The notes under the pieces were generated by a model. That model was not told the origin of the DNA. It ran no database searches and saw only the letters and a program-made list of their open reading frames with translations. This document shows positions 36,026 to 43,914 of a DNA stretch of 64,000 nt, in pieces (position 1 is the first letter of the stretch; each line of letters opens with the position of its first letter). The stretch covers positions 4,547,001 through 4,611,000 of the forward strand of contig NZ_CP121634.1 in the NCBI RefSeq assembly GCF_029714945.1. The letters run 5' to 3'. This stretch comes from Bradyrhizobium sp. CIAT3101. Lineage in GTDB: Bacteria > Pseudomonadota > Alphaproteobacteria > Rhizobiales > Xanthobacteraceae. The position numbers and the translations under genes were made by a program.

Positions 36026-39000
36026 AACCGGGAATGAAATCTCCGGCCGAGCTGCTGACGCCCGGCCGCGCGGTGACGCTTGCCAATGTCGCCGAAGGCG
36101 CCGAGGGCCTCGTCGTCTCCGATCTTGCGCGCGCGCTGGCGGCGCGGCCGAAGAAACCGCCTGTCAGCCTTGCCGTGGTCTGCCGCGACGGTGCCCGCAT
36201 GCAGCAGCTCGAGCGCGCGCTGCAATTCTTCGCGCCCGATCTGCCGGTGCTGACCTTCCCGGCCTGGGACTGTCAGCCCTATGACCGTGTCTCGCCGCAT
36301 GGCGGCATTCTGGCGCAACGTCTGACCACGCTGGCACGGCTCGCCGCGCTCACCGGCAGCGACAAGCCGCTGATCGTGCTGACCACGGTGAACGCTGTCG
36401 TGCAGCGCGTGCCCGCGCGCGAGCTGGTCGCGGCGCAGGCGCTGTCGGTTGCGCCCGGCAATGTCGTGCCGATGGATACCATCGTCGCCTGGCTGGAGCA
36501 TAACGGCTACAATCGTTCCTCGACCGTGCGCGAGCCCGGCGAATACGCCGTGCGTGGTGGCATCCTCGACCTGTTTCCGGCGGGCCTCGAGCAGCCGGTG
36601 CGCTTTGACTTCTTCGGCGACAGCCTGGAATCGATCCGCACCTTCGACGCCGAGACCCAGCGCACGCTGCTCGACATGCGCGCGCTCGACCTGGTGCCGA
36701 TCTCGGAATTCCAGCTCGTCACCGACACCATCCGCCGTTTCCGCATGGGCTATGTCGCCGAGTTCGGCGCACCCGAGCGCGACGATGCGCTGTACGAGGC
36801 CGTCAGCGAAGGCCGCCGCCATCCCGGCATGGAGCACTGGCTGCCGCTGTTCCAGGACCGGATGGACACGCTGTTCGACTATCTGCAAGGCGCCGCCGTC
36901 GCGATCGAGCCGCAGGCCGAGGACGCCGTCCGCGAGCGCTTCAAGCAGATCCAGGACTATTACGAGGCGCGCCGCGATGCGATGGAGCATCCGGGCGGCG
37001 GCGCCATCTACAAGCCGCTGCCGCCTGACCGGCTCTATCTGACCGAGAGCGAGTGGGGCAAGCGGATCGGCGCCATCCCGCTGGCGCGGCTGACGGCGTT
37101 CTCCGTGCCGACCGACGGCACCAGCGTCGTCGATGCCGGCGCCCGCAAGGGCCGCGATTTTGCGCCCGAGCGCAACGACAGCACGGTCAACGTGTTCGAG
37201 TCCGTCGTCGCCCATGTCATGGGCCTGCAGGCGAACCGCAAGAAAGTCGTGATCGCACTCTGGAGCGAGGGCTCGCGCGATCGCATGACCTCGATGCTGC
37301 GCGACCACAAGCTGACCCACACCACCAGCGTCAACGCCTGGCGGACGGTGCAGGCGACCCCGCGCAACGAGACCATGCTCGCCGTGCTCGGCCTGGAGAG
37401 CGGTTTCGAGACCGACGAGATCGCTCTCATCAGCGAGCAGGACATTCTGGGCGACCGCCTGGTGCGGCCGCGCAAGGCGAGCCGCAAGCTCGACAATTTC
37501 ATCTCGGAGGTGACGAGCCTCACCGCGGGCGACATCGTCGTCCACGTCGATCACGGCATCGGCCGCTTCATAGGCCTGCAGACGCTCGACGTCGCCGGCG
37601 CGCCGCATGACTGTCTCGAGCTGCACTATGCCGCCGAGACAAAGCTGTTCCTGCCGGTCGAGAACATCGAGCTGCTGTCGCGCTACGGCTCCGACCAGAC
37701 CACGGTCGAGCTCGACCGTCTCGGCGGCTCCGGCTGGCAGACGCGCAAGGCGAAGCTGAAGAACCGCATCCGCGAGATCGCGGGTGAGCTGATCAAGATC
37801 GCGGCTGCGCGCCATTTGCATGAGGCACCCAAGATGCCGGTGCAGCAGGGCGTCTATGACGAGTTCTGCGCGCGCTTCCCGTATGACGAGACCGAGGACC
37901 AGTTAGGAGCCATCGAATCCACCCTCAAGGACCTCGAGCTCGGTCGCCCCATGGATCGTCTGATCTGCGGCGACGTCGGCTTCGGCAAGACCGAGGTGGC
38001 GCTGCGTGCGGCCTTTGCCGTTGCGCTCGAAGGCAAGCAGGTCGCGGTCGTGGTGCCGACCACGCTGCTCGCGCGCCAGCACGCCAAGACCTTCACCGAG
38101 CGCTTCAAGGGCTTTCCGGTGAACGTGGCGCAGGCCTCGCGCCTGGTCGCGACCAAGGAGCTGAACCTGGTCAAGAAGGGCATTGCCGACGGTTCGGTCG
38201 ATATCGTCGTCGGCACCCACGCGCTGCTCGGCAAGGCGATCAAGTTCCGCGATCTCGGCCTCGTCATCGTCGACGAGGAGCAGCACTTCGGCGTCACCCA
38301 CAAGGAAAGGCTGAAGGCACTGCGTTCCGAGGTGCACGTGCTGACGCTGTCGGCGACGCCGATCCCGCGCACGCTGCAGCTGGCGCTGACCGGCGTCCGC
38401 GAGCTCTCGATCATTGCCTCGCCCCCGGTCGACCGTCTCGCGGTGCGCACTTTCGTTGCCCCGCACGATCCGCTGATGATCCGCGAGGCGCTGCTGCGTG
38501 AGCGCTATCGCGGCGGCCAGGCGTTCTACGTGGTGCCGCGCATCGACGACCTCGCCGAGGTCAAGGACTTCCTCGACAAGAACGTGCCGGAGATGAAGGT
38601 CGCGGTCGCGCACGGCCAGATGCCGCCTGCGGTGATCGAGGACATCATGACCGCGTTCTACGACGGCAAGTTCGACATCCTGCTGTCGACCACGATCGTC
38701 GAATCCGGTCTCGACATTCCCAACGCCAACACGCTGATCGTGCACCGCGCCGACATGTTCGGCCTCGCCCAGCTCTACCAGCTCCGTGGCCGCGTCGGCC
38801 GTTCCAAGCTGCGGGCCTATGCCCTGTTCACGCTGCCGGCGCAGCAGAAGATCACGGCCCAGGCCGAACGCCGGCTCACTGTGCTGCAATCGCTGGAGAC
38901 GCTGGGCGCCGGCTTCCAGCTCGCCTCGCACGACCTCGATATCAGAGGCGCCGGCAATCTGCTCGGCGAGGAGCAGTCAGGCCACATCAAGGAAGTCGGC

Positions 39001-39540
39001 TTCGAACTCTACCAGTCGATGCTGGAGGAGGCGATCGTCAACCTCAAGGCCGGCGTTTCCGAGCCCGCCGCCGACCGCTGGTCGCCGACCATCACCATCG
39101 GCATGCCCGTGCTCATTCCGGAGGATTATGTCGGCGATCTCTCGGTGCGGTTGTCGCTCTACCGGCGCCTCGCCGATCTCGACAGCGAGGAGGAGATCGA
39201 GAACTTCGGCGCCGAGATGCGTGACCGCTTCGGCGTGCTGCCGGACGAGGTGCGCTATCTCTTCAAGGTTGCCGCGATCAAGGCGTTCTGCCGCCAGGCC
39301 AATGTCGGCAAGATCGATGCCGGCCCGAAGGGCGCCGTCATCACCTTCCGCGACAATTCCTTCGCCTATCCCGACCGCCTGGTGTCGTTCATCCGCAGCT
39401 ATGGTCAGGCCGCTAAGGTCCGGCCCGACATGAAGGTGGTGTTCCTGCAGGATTGGGAGACGCCGGAAGAACGTCTCGCCGGCACCACGGAGATCATGCG
39501 GCAGCTGGCGCAACTCGCGCAGAAAAAGAAGGCGGCGTAG
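36022..39540 (+). CDS. mfd: transcription-repair coupling factor Mfd
   Basis: Mfd removes RNA polymerase stalled at lesions and recruits UvrA. The 1172 residues follow the family plan: UvrB-homology N-terminal modules (EPGEYAVRGGILDLFP, near 175), the RNA-polymerase-interacting CarD-like domain (GDIVVHVDHGIGRFIGL, near 510), the translocase with Walker A GDVGFGKTEVALRAAF and DEEQ box VDEEQHFGVTHKERL, QLRGRVGRSK, and a TRCF C-terminal domain. All expected motifs are intact. Confidence 0.97.
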   Translation: MKPGMKSPAELLTPGRAVTLANVAEGAEGLVVSDLARALAARPKKPPVSLAVVCRDGARMQQLERALQFFAPDLPVLTFPAWDCQPYDRVSPHGGILAQRLTTLARLAALTGSDKPLIVLTTVNAVVQRVPARELVAAQALSVAPGNVVPMDTIVAWLEHNGYNRSSTVREPGEYAVRGGILDLFPAGLEQPVRFDFFGDSLESIRTFDAETQRTLLDMRALDLVPISEFQLVTDTIRRFRMGYVAEFGAPERDDALYEAVSEGRRHPGMEHWLPLFQDRMDTLFDYLQGAAVAIEPQAEDAVRERFKQIQDYYEARRDAMEHPGGGAIYKPLPPDRLYLTESEWGKRIGAIPLARLTAFSVPTDGTSVVDAGARKGRDFAPERNDSTVNVFESVVAHVMGLQANRKKVVIALWSEGSRDRMTSMLRDHKLTHTTSVNAWRTVQATPRNETMLAVLGLESGFETDEIALISEQDILGDRLVRPRKASRKLDNFISEVTSLTAGDIVVHVDHGIGRFIGLQTLDVAGAPHDCLELHYAAETKLFLPVENIELLSRYGSDQTTVELDRLGGSGWQTRKAKLKNRIREIAGELIKIAAARHLHEAPKMPVQQGVYDEFCARFPYDETEDQLGAIESTLKDLELGRPMDRLICGDVGFGKTEVALRAAFAVALEGKQVAVVVPTTLLARQHAKTFTERFKGFPVNVAQASRLVATKELNLVKKGIADGSVDIVVGTHALLGKAIKFRDLGLVIVDEEQHFGVTHKERLKALRSEVHVLTLSATPIPRTLQLALTGVRELSIIASPPVDRLAVRTFVAPHDPLMIREALLRERYRGGQAFYVVPRIDDLAEVKDFLDKNVPEMKVAVAHGQMPPAVIEDIMTAFYDGKFDILLSTTIVESGLDIPNANTLIVHRADMFGLAQLYQLRGRVGRSKLRAYALFTLPAQQKITAQAERRLTVLQSLETLGAGFQLASHDLDIRGAGNLLGEEQSGHIKEVGFELYQSMLEEAIVNLKAGVSEPAADRWSPTITIGMPVLIPEDYVGDLSVRLSLYRRLADLDSEEEIENFGAEMRDRFGVLPDEVRYLFKVAAIKAFCRQANVGKIDAGPKGAVITFRDNSFAYPDRLVSFIRSYGQAAKVRPDMKVVFLQDWETPEERLAGTTEIMRQLAQLAQKKKAA

Positions 39541-39550
39541 GCGAGGTGCC

Positions 39551-39668
39551 GTAGGGTGGGCAAAGGCGCTCTTGCGCCGTGCCCACGATTTTTCCGCGAC
39601 GATAGGTGTGGTGGGCACGCTTCCGCCTTCGCTCTCCGAGCTGCGGCGGACAAGCCGCTTTGCCCACC
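39551..39668. repeat. GTAGGGTGGGCAAAG palindromic repeat, copy 1
   Basis: The element begins GTAGGGTGGGCAAAGGCGC and ends CCGCTTTGCCCACC, with inner arms CGTGCCCACGA and GTGGGCACGC. It is the longer and less perfect copy of the element at 52158, directly after mfd. It can fold into a long stem and may help terminate mfd transcription. Confidence 0.7.
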
Positions 39669-39888
39669 TGACGGGGTCCAGGTCGTCGTTACGAGGCCGC
39701 CCTTGATGCGACGGCGGGCGGACGCGCGGAGCAGAAGGCGGCTTAATTCGATTGCCGTGCATAGTCATGTTGCCGCGCGGTCAAAGCCCGCGCGTCGATA
39801 GGTAGCATTGCGTTTTTGGTGGCAAAGGCACGTCCTTCAGAGAGCGGATTTGATCGATCGCGGGTGGGCTCTCGATAGGGGCCAGCGC
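39669..39888. other. gene-free interval downstream of mfd
   Basis: After the repeat there are about 220 bases without a supportable gene. The sequence becomes less GC-rich towards the small membrane-protein cluster at 39889. I looked for a yybP-ykoY manganese riboswitch ahead of the TerC gene and did not find its conserved motifs. Confidence 0.4.
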
Positions 39889-40020
39889 ATGCTCGAGCTT
39901 TGGAACAAATGGTACGAGACCCTGGTCTCGGTCGAGGCGCTTGCCACCGTCGTCGTGATTGCCGTGGTGGCTGCTGGTGTTATTTCGCTGGTGGAAAGTA
40001 GGCGCCCGACAAAACATTGA
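39889..40020 (+). CDS. 43-residue single-pass membrane protein
   Basis: A short frame MLELWNKWYETLVSVEALAT... with one membrane segment (residues 16-36) and a basic tail (ESRRPTKH). AGGGG lies seven bases before ATG 39889; the longer frame to 39808 is less likely. It is the first of three same-strand membrane-protein genes leading to a TerC-family gene. No family is recognised. Confidence 0.45.
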   Translation: MLELWNKWYETLVSVEALATVVVIAVVAAGVISLVESRRPTKH

Positions 40021-40076
40021 TCGAGAGAGGCGTCGGCAAACTGGCCATCCGGGACGCCCCTCTGCAAGAGGACAAA

Positions 40077-40412
40077 ATGATTGCTCCTCATGCAAGCTGG
40101 ACAAACAGGAACGCTCCCTGGCGGGATTCCTTCGGCATGCTCGCGCTATTGAGCATGCTGATCGCGGCACCCGCATTGTTGATGATCCACTTGCTGGAGT
40201 CCGAACTCGTCCTGCCTGCGCTCAGCATTCTGCTTTTCTCAGGCGCAATGATCGCCGCTCTTTTAGCCCGAACGGATTCGGAAAATGTAACGCTGGAAAA
40301 TGTAACGCTATGGGATATTGCCGGTGCATTCACCATGATGGGTTGCGCCGCGGCGATTTTCAGCGAACCGGATCAAGTGGCACTGTTTTTCGAGCCGCTG
40401 ACCCGTGATTGA
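40077..40412 (+). CDS. small membrane protein, 111 residues
   Basis: A protein with about three membrane segments (residues 20-40, 45-65 and 80-100). ATG 40077 has AAGAGGA five bases upstream. A 15-base tandem duplication inside the gene encodes ENVTL twice (40277-40308). Its stop overlaps the GTG start of the TerC gene by 8 bases, so translation is coupled. No family is recognised; the lower GC content suggests that the cluster may have a different origin from its neighbours. Confidence 0.55.
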   Translation: MIAPHASWTNRNAPWRDSFGMLALLSMLIAAPALLMIHLLESELVLPALSILLFSGAMIAALLARTDSENVTLENVTLWDIAGAFTMMGCAAAIFSEPDQVALFFEPLTRD

Positions 40413-41031
40413 ATTTCCCATCACAGATGTCCTGAACGTTCTTTTGCAGGTCGTTCTGATCGACCTCGTGCTCGCTGGCGATAACGCCATCGTCATCGGT
40501 CTTGCCGCCGCCGGACTTCCTCAGACGCAACGGGTCAAGGCGATCTTGATCGGCATCGTCGTCGCGACGATTCTGCGCGTGCTGTTCGCCGTGTTAGCCA
40601 CGCAAATCCTCCAGATCGTCGGCCTCCTGCTCGCCGGCGGAATCCTGTTGTTGTGGGTGTGTTGGAAAATGTGGCGAGAGTTGCGCGCCTCCTCGACAGG
40701 GCCCGCAGGTGCGAGGGAGGCCGGAGCAAGCGCAGGAAGCCAGCCCCGCAAAACACTCGTCCAAGCGAGTTGGCAGATTATCGTGGCCGACGTTTCCATG
40801 TCGCTCGATAATGTCCTGGCTGTCGCAGGGGCGGCACGCGAGCATCCCGTGGTCATGATTTTCGGCTTGGGGCTTTCCATTGCGATGATGGGCGTGGCCG
40901 CTTCTTTCATAGCGCGCCTGCTGCACGATCATCGATGGATTGCCTACGTCGGCCTGGCCGTGATTCTGTACGTGGCAGTCGACATGATCTTTCGCGGAAC
41001 GCTGGACATCATGAGGGTTGCGTCGACATGA
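40405..41031 (+). CDS. TerC / YjbE family integral membrane protein
   Basis: A 208-residue TerC-family protein with about six or seven membrane segments. Both halves carry the family acidic motif: DLVLAGDNAIVIGLAAA (residues 20-36) and ADVSMSLDNVLAVAGAA (about 128-144). Relatives in other bacteria export manganese or supply it to secreted proteins. The start is GTG 40405, overlapping the previous gene by 8 bases. A distant second TerC protein lies at 50351. Confidence 0.85.
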   Translation: MIEFPITDVLNVLLQVVLIDLVLAGDNAIVIGLAAAGLPQTQRVKAILIGIVVATILRVLFAVLATQILQIVGLLLAGGILLLWVCWKMWRELRASSTGPAGAREAGASAGSQPRKTLVQASWQIIVADVSMSLDNVLAVAGAAREHPVVMIFGLGLSIAMMGVAASFIARLLHDHRWIAYVGLAVILYVAVDMIFRGTLDIMRVAST

Positions 41032-41070
41032 CGTGCGGCCGCGTCGTGTCTTGCGTCTGCGCTGGCCTAC

Positions 41071-42294
41071 CTACGACGCCGCCCTTGAAGCGTCCGCCGA
41101 TAGCCGCCCCAGCAGCGACCTTGCCGTATCCGACGGCGACAGCGAATCCACGCTGACGACGGGATCACTGCGCATCTCGTGCTTGCCGTTGGACGTGTGC
41201 TTCATCACCGCCGACAGTCGTCGGGCGATCATGTGCGCGGTGCGGAAGTCGGTCTCGGCGAACACCACGATCACCGAGCCGTCCTTCTGCGCGGCGCCAA
41301 AATCCATCTGCCGCATCAGGCGGCTGAGGATGCGTGCGGCATCGAGCTGCGCGCGGGGATTACCGGGATCGAAGGCGAAACGTGCCACCGACAGGCCGCC
41401 GCCGCGGGCGAGCGTCTGCTCGACCGCCTTGGCAAAATCGCGGGCGAAGGCTTCGACCGTCAACAGGCCGCTGCGCGGGTCGAGCCAGCCGCCGGCGTCG
41501 ATCGAGCGCAGCGTGCGGCTCAGTTGCGCTTCCATCGCGTGCTGGCGGATCAGCGGCAGCGCATTGGCCGCGACCTTCGCAGGTTCGCCCGCGATCAGCT
41601 CGAGATTGGGCAGGTCGTAGCTCTGGGTGAGCTGATGCGCGGTGACGACCACCGGCAGGTTGCGGAAGCGCGTGTCCTCCGCAAGCACCGTGAGGAAGGC
41701 ATCGGTGACGCGCGGGGTGAAACCGTCGGAGAGCACGACGCCGTCGATGTCGCGGGTGTTGAGATGTTTTGCTGCGGCCTCGATCGAGAGCGCGCCGACC
41801 ACGCCGGTGCGCTCGCCGAGTGCGACGGAGAGCGCCGGGTAGGCGGCACCGCGGCCGATCAGCAGCACGATGGCATCGCGCATCGGATCGGCCTCCGGCA
41901 CGGCGACCTTCGCCTCCGGCAGCCGGCGCAGCACGGTGGCGTGCAGCGTGCGGACGCGGATCGCGGCGCGCAGGCGCGCGATCAGGCGTTCGGCAGCATT
42001 GCCGCGGGTGGCGAAGGGCAAGGCGTTGTGGGGCAGCGGAGTCTGTGCATCCAGCGCGACCAATGGAAGATAAAGCGGCTGGTCAGCGATCTTCTTGGCG
42101 AGGAGCGCGATATGGGGCTCGTGGCCGGCTGACATGGCGGCGAGGACTGCGGCCGGCTGAACCTCGCTGACGGCGCGCGCCGCGCTCGCCCAGTCGCTGT
42201 CGACGATGGGAAACAGACGGGCCTCGTCCAGCGCCGCGATGAAGGCGGGGCGCTCGGCATTGGACACAAACAGGATCGGGCCCGCCTGGGACAT
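41071..42294 (-). CDS. degenerate REC-REC-GGDEF protein (PleD/PopA-like layout)
   Basis: A 407-residue cytosolic protein. Residues 1-115 and 140-255 look like two receiver folds (ILFVSN and IVLLIGRG strands, PVVVTAHQ late strand) without the usual acidic pocket and phospho-acceptor. Residues 270-385 resemble a diguanylate cyclase: LDPRSGLLTVEAF matches the DPLTGL-N start, yet the active-site loop is KDGSVI (337-342) where R-x-GGDEF is expected. It is therefore unlikely to make c-di-GMP and may bind it or act as a scaffold, as PopA does in Caulobacter. Both functions are inferred. Confidence 0.7.
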   Translation of the reverse strand: MSQAGPILFVSNAERPAFIAALDEARLFPIVDSDWASAARAVSEVQPAAVLAAMSAGHEPHIALLAKKIADQPLYLPLVALDAQTPLPHNALPFATRGNAAERLIARLRAAIRVRTLHATVLRRLPEAKVAVPEADPMRDAIVLLIGRGAAYPALSVALGERTGVVGALSIEAAAKHLNTRDIDGVVLSDGFTPRVTDAFLTVLAEDTRFRNLPVVVTAHQLTQSYDLPNLELIAGEPAKVAANALPLIRQHAMEAQLSRTLRSIDAGGWLDPRSGLLTVEAFARDFAKAVEQTLARGGGLSVARFAFDPGNPRAQLDAARILSRLMRQMDFGAAQKDGSVIVVFAETDFRTAHMIARRLSAVMKHTSNGKHEMRSDPVVSVDSLSPSDTARSLLGRLSADASRAAS

Positions 42295-42378
42295 GGGATA
42301 CTCTGATCACGCAATCGATGCAGCGCAATCTAGTCCGGCGGCCTTAATGCAGCGTCAATGTTCCAGCCAAAACTGTGC

Positions 42379-43914
42379 TCAAACCGGCCCGGAGCGGTCG
42401 CGAAAAGCCTCGACCATCAGGGGGTTAAGGCCGAGTTCGCTCAGCGCCTCGCGGGCGCGGGTATTGTCCTGGGCCCGGCCGGCCAGCCGATGGCCCGAGA
42501 GGCGGTCGGGCAGGGCCGTCAGCAACGCGCCCTGGCCGAGCCGGCGTGCCCATTCCTGGAGGTCGTTGGAGAGGAAGCGATAGCCGCCGACCGCCATGAT
42601 GCCGGAGGGCGGCGCGGTGATGCAGATCGCGCCACTGGCGCGGTCGATCCGCGCGGCATAGCCGGTGTCGACGTAGTCGCGAGGCGGCTGCGCCGTCAGC
42701 GTCTCGCCGACCGGCTGCGGCGGAGCGTAGGCCGCGATCGGCACCATCGGGCCGCGCAGGCCGAGCGTGCCCTTCGGGGTCAGCAGGATATCGCCCGCGA
42801 TCGAGGAGCCGGACTGCTCGCGCGGAGCGCCATGCGGTCCCGGCATCACCGTAACAGGCACGCCGTCCTCGCCGCGCCGGGCGCCGAACAGCCCGGCCTC
42901 GCCGAACAGATAGACGTCCGTGAGCGCCGCATGCGGCGCGATCCAGGCTTCGCTTGCGGCCACCTGCTCCGGCGCGCGCCAGAGCCCGATGACATTGCGC
43001 AAGGTCGGCATCCGCGCCGCGAGATTGGAATCGCCAAGCCGCAGCGCGAGCTGGGCCGGCGCGATCAACACGTCGCATGCGTGCTCGTTGATCTGCTGCT
43101 CCAGCACCTCGCTCTCGAACGGATGATGCAGCGCCAGCGTGCCGCCGCAGAGCAACCAAACCGCGAGCGAGGAGGCGAGGCCCGCGAACGACATCGGCGT
43201 GAACGCCGACATCACGGTCGCGCCCTGCTGGATGTCGGCTTCCAGCGACATCGCAAGCCCGCCCGCGATCAGGCTGAAATGCGGCCGCGGCACGGGGCGG
43301 AAGCCTTCCGCTGTGACATCGAACGAGATCATCGCCGCCTTGCGGCCGTCCTGGATCACCGCGCGCGTGGTGCCGGGCGGGCGCGTGAGCACCTCGTCGA
43401 GCGAGGCCATGCCTTCGGGCAGATCGGCGCCGAAGCCGAAGACGTGGCGGATCGAGAAGGCTTCGGCGGCCGCATGCATCGCCAGGTCGGAATAGCTGAC
43501 GCCGTCGACCTTGCTCATGGTGACGATGGCGCGCGCCGCGGTGCGGTTGAGCGCGGCCGCCAGCTCTGCCTGCCGCCACAGCAGCGGCAGCACGGCGACC
43601 ACGAGGCCGGCGCGATGGGCGGCGAGCACCGTCAGCACGAACTCGACCGTGGAAGGCAACTGGATGGCGATCACCGAATTGGCCGGCAGGCCCGATTCGA
43701 CGAAATGCGCCGACAGCGCCTCGATGGCCGTGTCGGCTTCGGCATAGGTCAGCCGCCGCGGCTGGTGCCCGGTGATGCGGGATTTGTTGAGCGGGTCGAG
43801 CAGGGCGGGCGCGTGCGGCTGTCGCATCAGCGTCCGCTGGAACAGCGTGTCGAGCGTCGGCGATACGGCTGGCTGGTTCACGGCGTCACTTCGCTGGACT
43901 GGCTTGAGGCTCAC
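42379..43914 (-). CDS. adenylate-forming (ANL) superfamily protein with altered catalytic motifs
   Basis: A 511-residue protein with the overall plan of acyl/aryl-CoA synthetases: LTYAEADTAIEALSAHF, an N-terminal substrate domain and the DTGYAARID segment near residue 412 (usual TGD). The key P-loop, normally S/T-S/T-G-T-T-G-x-P-K, is replaced by SFDVTAEGFRPVPRPH (198-213), and the YGxTE motif by YLFGEAG (335-341). The protein may have lost activation chemistry or use an atypical one. It overlaps the upstream binding-protein gene by 29 bases (or starts at GTG 43881 just after it), so the two are probably one operon. Confidence 0.75.
   Translation of the reverse strand: MSLKPVQRSDAVNQPAVSPTLDTLFQRTLMRQPHAPALLDPLNKSRITGHQPRRLTYAEADTAIEALSAHFVESGLPANSVIAIQLPSTVEFVLTVLAAHRAGLVVAVLPLLWRQAELAAALNRTAARAIVTMSKVDGVSYSDLAMHAAAEAFSIRHVFGFGADLPEGMASLDEVLTRPPGTTRAVIQDGRKAAMISFDVTAEGFRPVPRPHFSLIAGGLAMSLEADIQQGATVMSAFTPMSFAGLASSLAVWLLCGGTLALHHPFESEVLEQQINEHACDVLIAPAQLALRLGDSNLAARMPTLRNVIGLWRAPEQVAASEAWIAPHAALTDVYLFGEAGLFGARRGEDGVPVTVMPGPHGAPREQSGSSIAGDILLTPKGTLGLRGPMVPIAAYAPPQPVGETLTAQPPRDYVDTGYAARIDRASGAICITAPPSGIMAVGGYRFLSNDLQEWARRLGQGALLTALPDRLSGHRLAGRAQDNTRAREALSELGLNPLMVEAFRDRSGPV

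Noticed and set aside
39669..40404. yybP-ykoY manganese riboswitch ahead of the TerC gene
   Set aside because: No matching conserved loop motifs or terminator were found.
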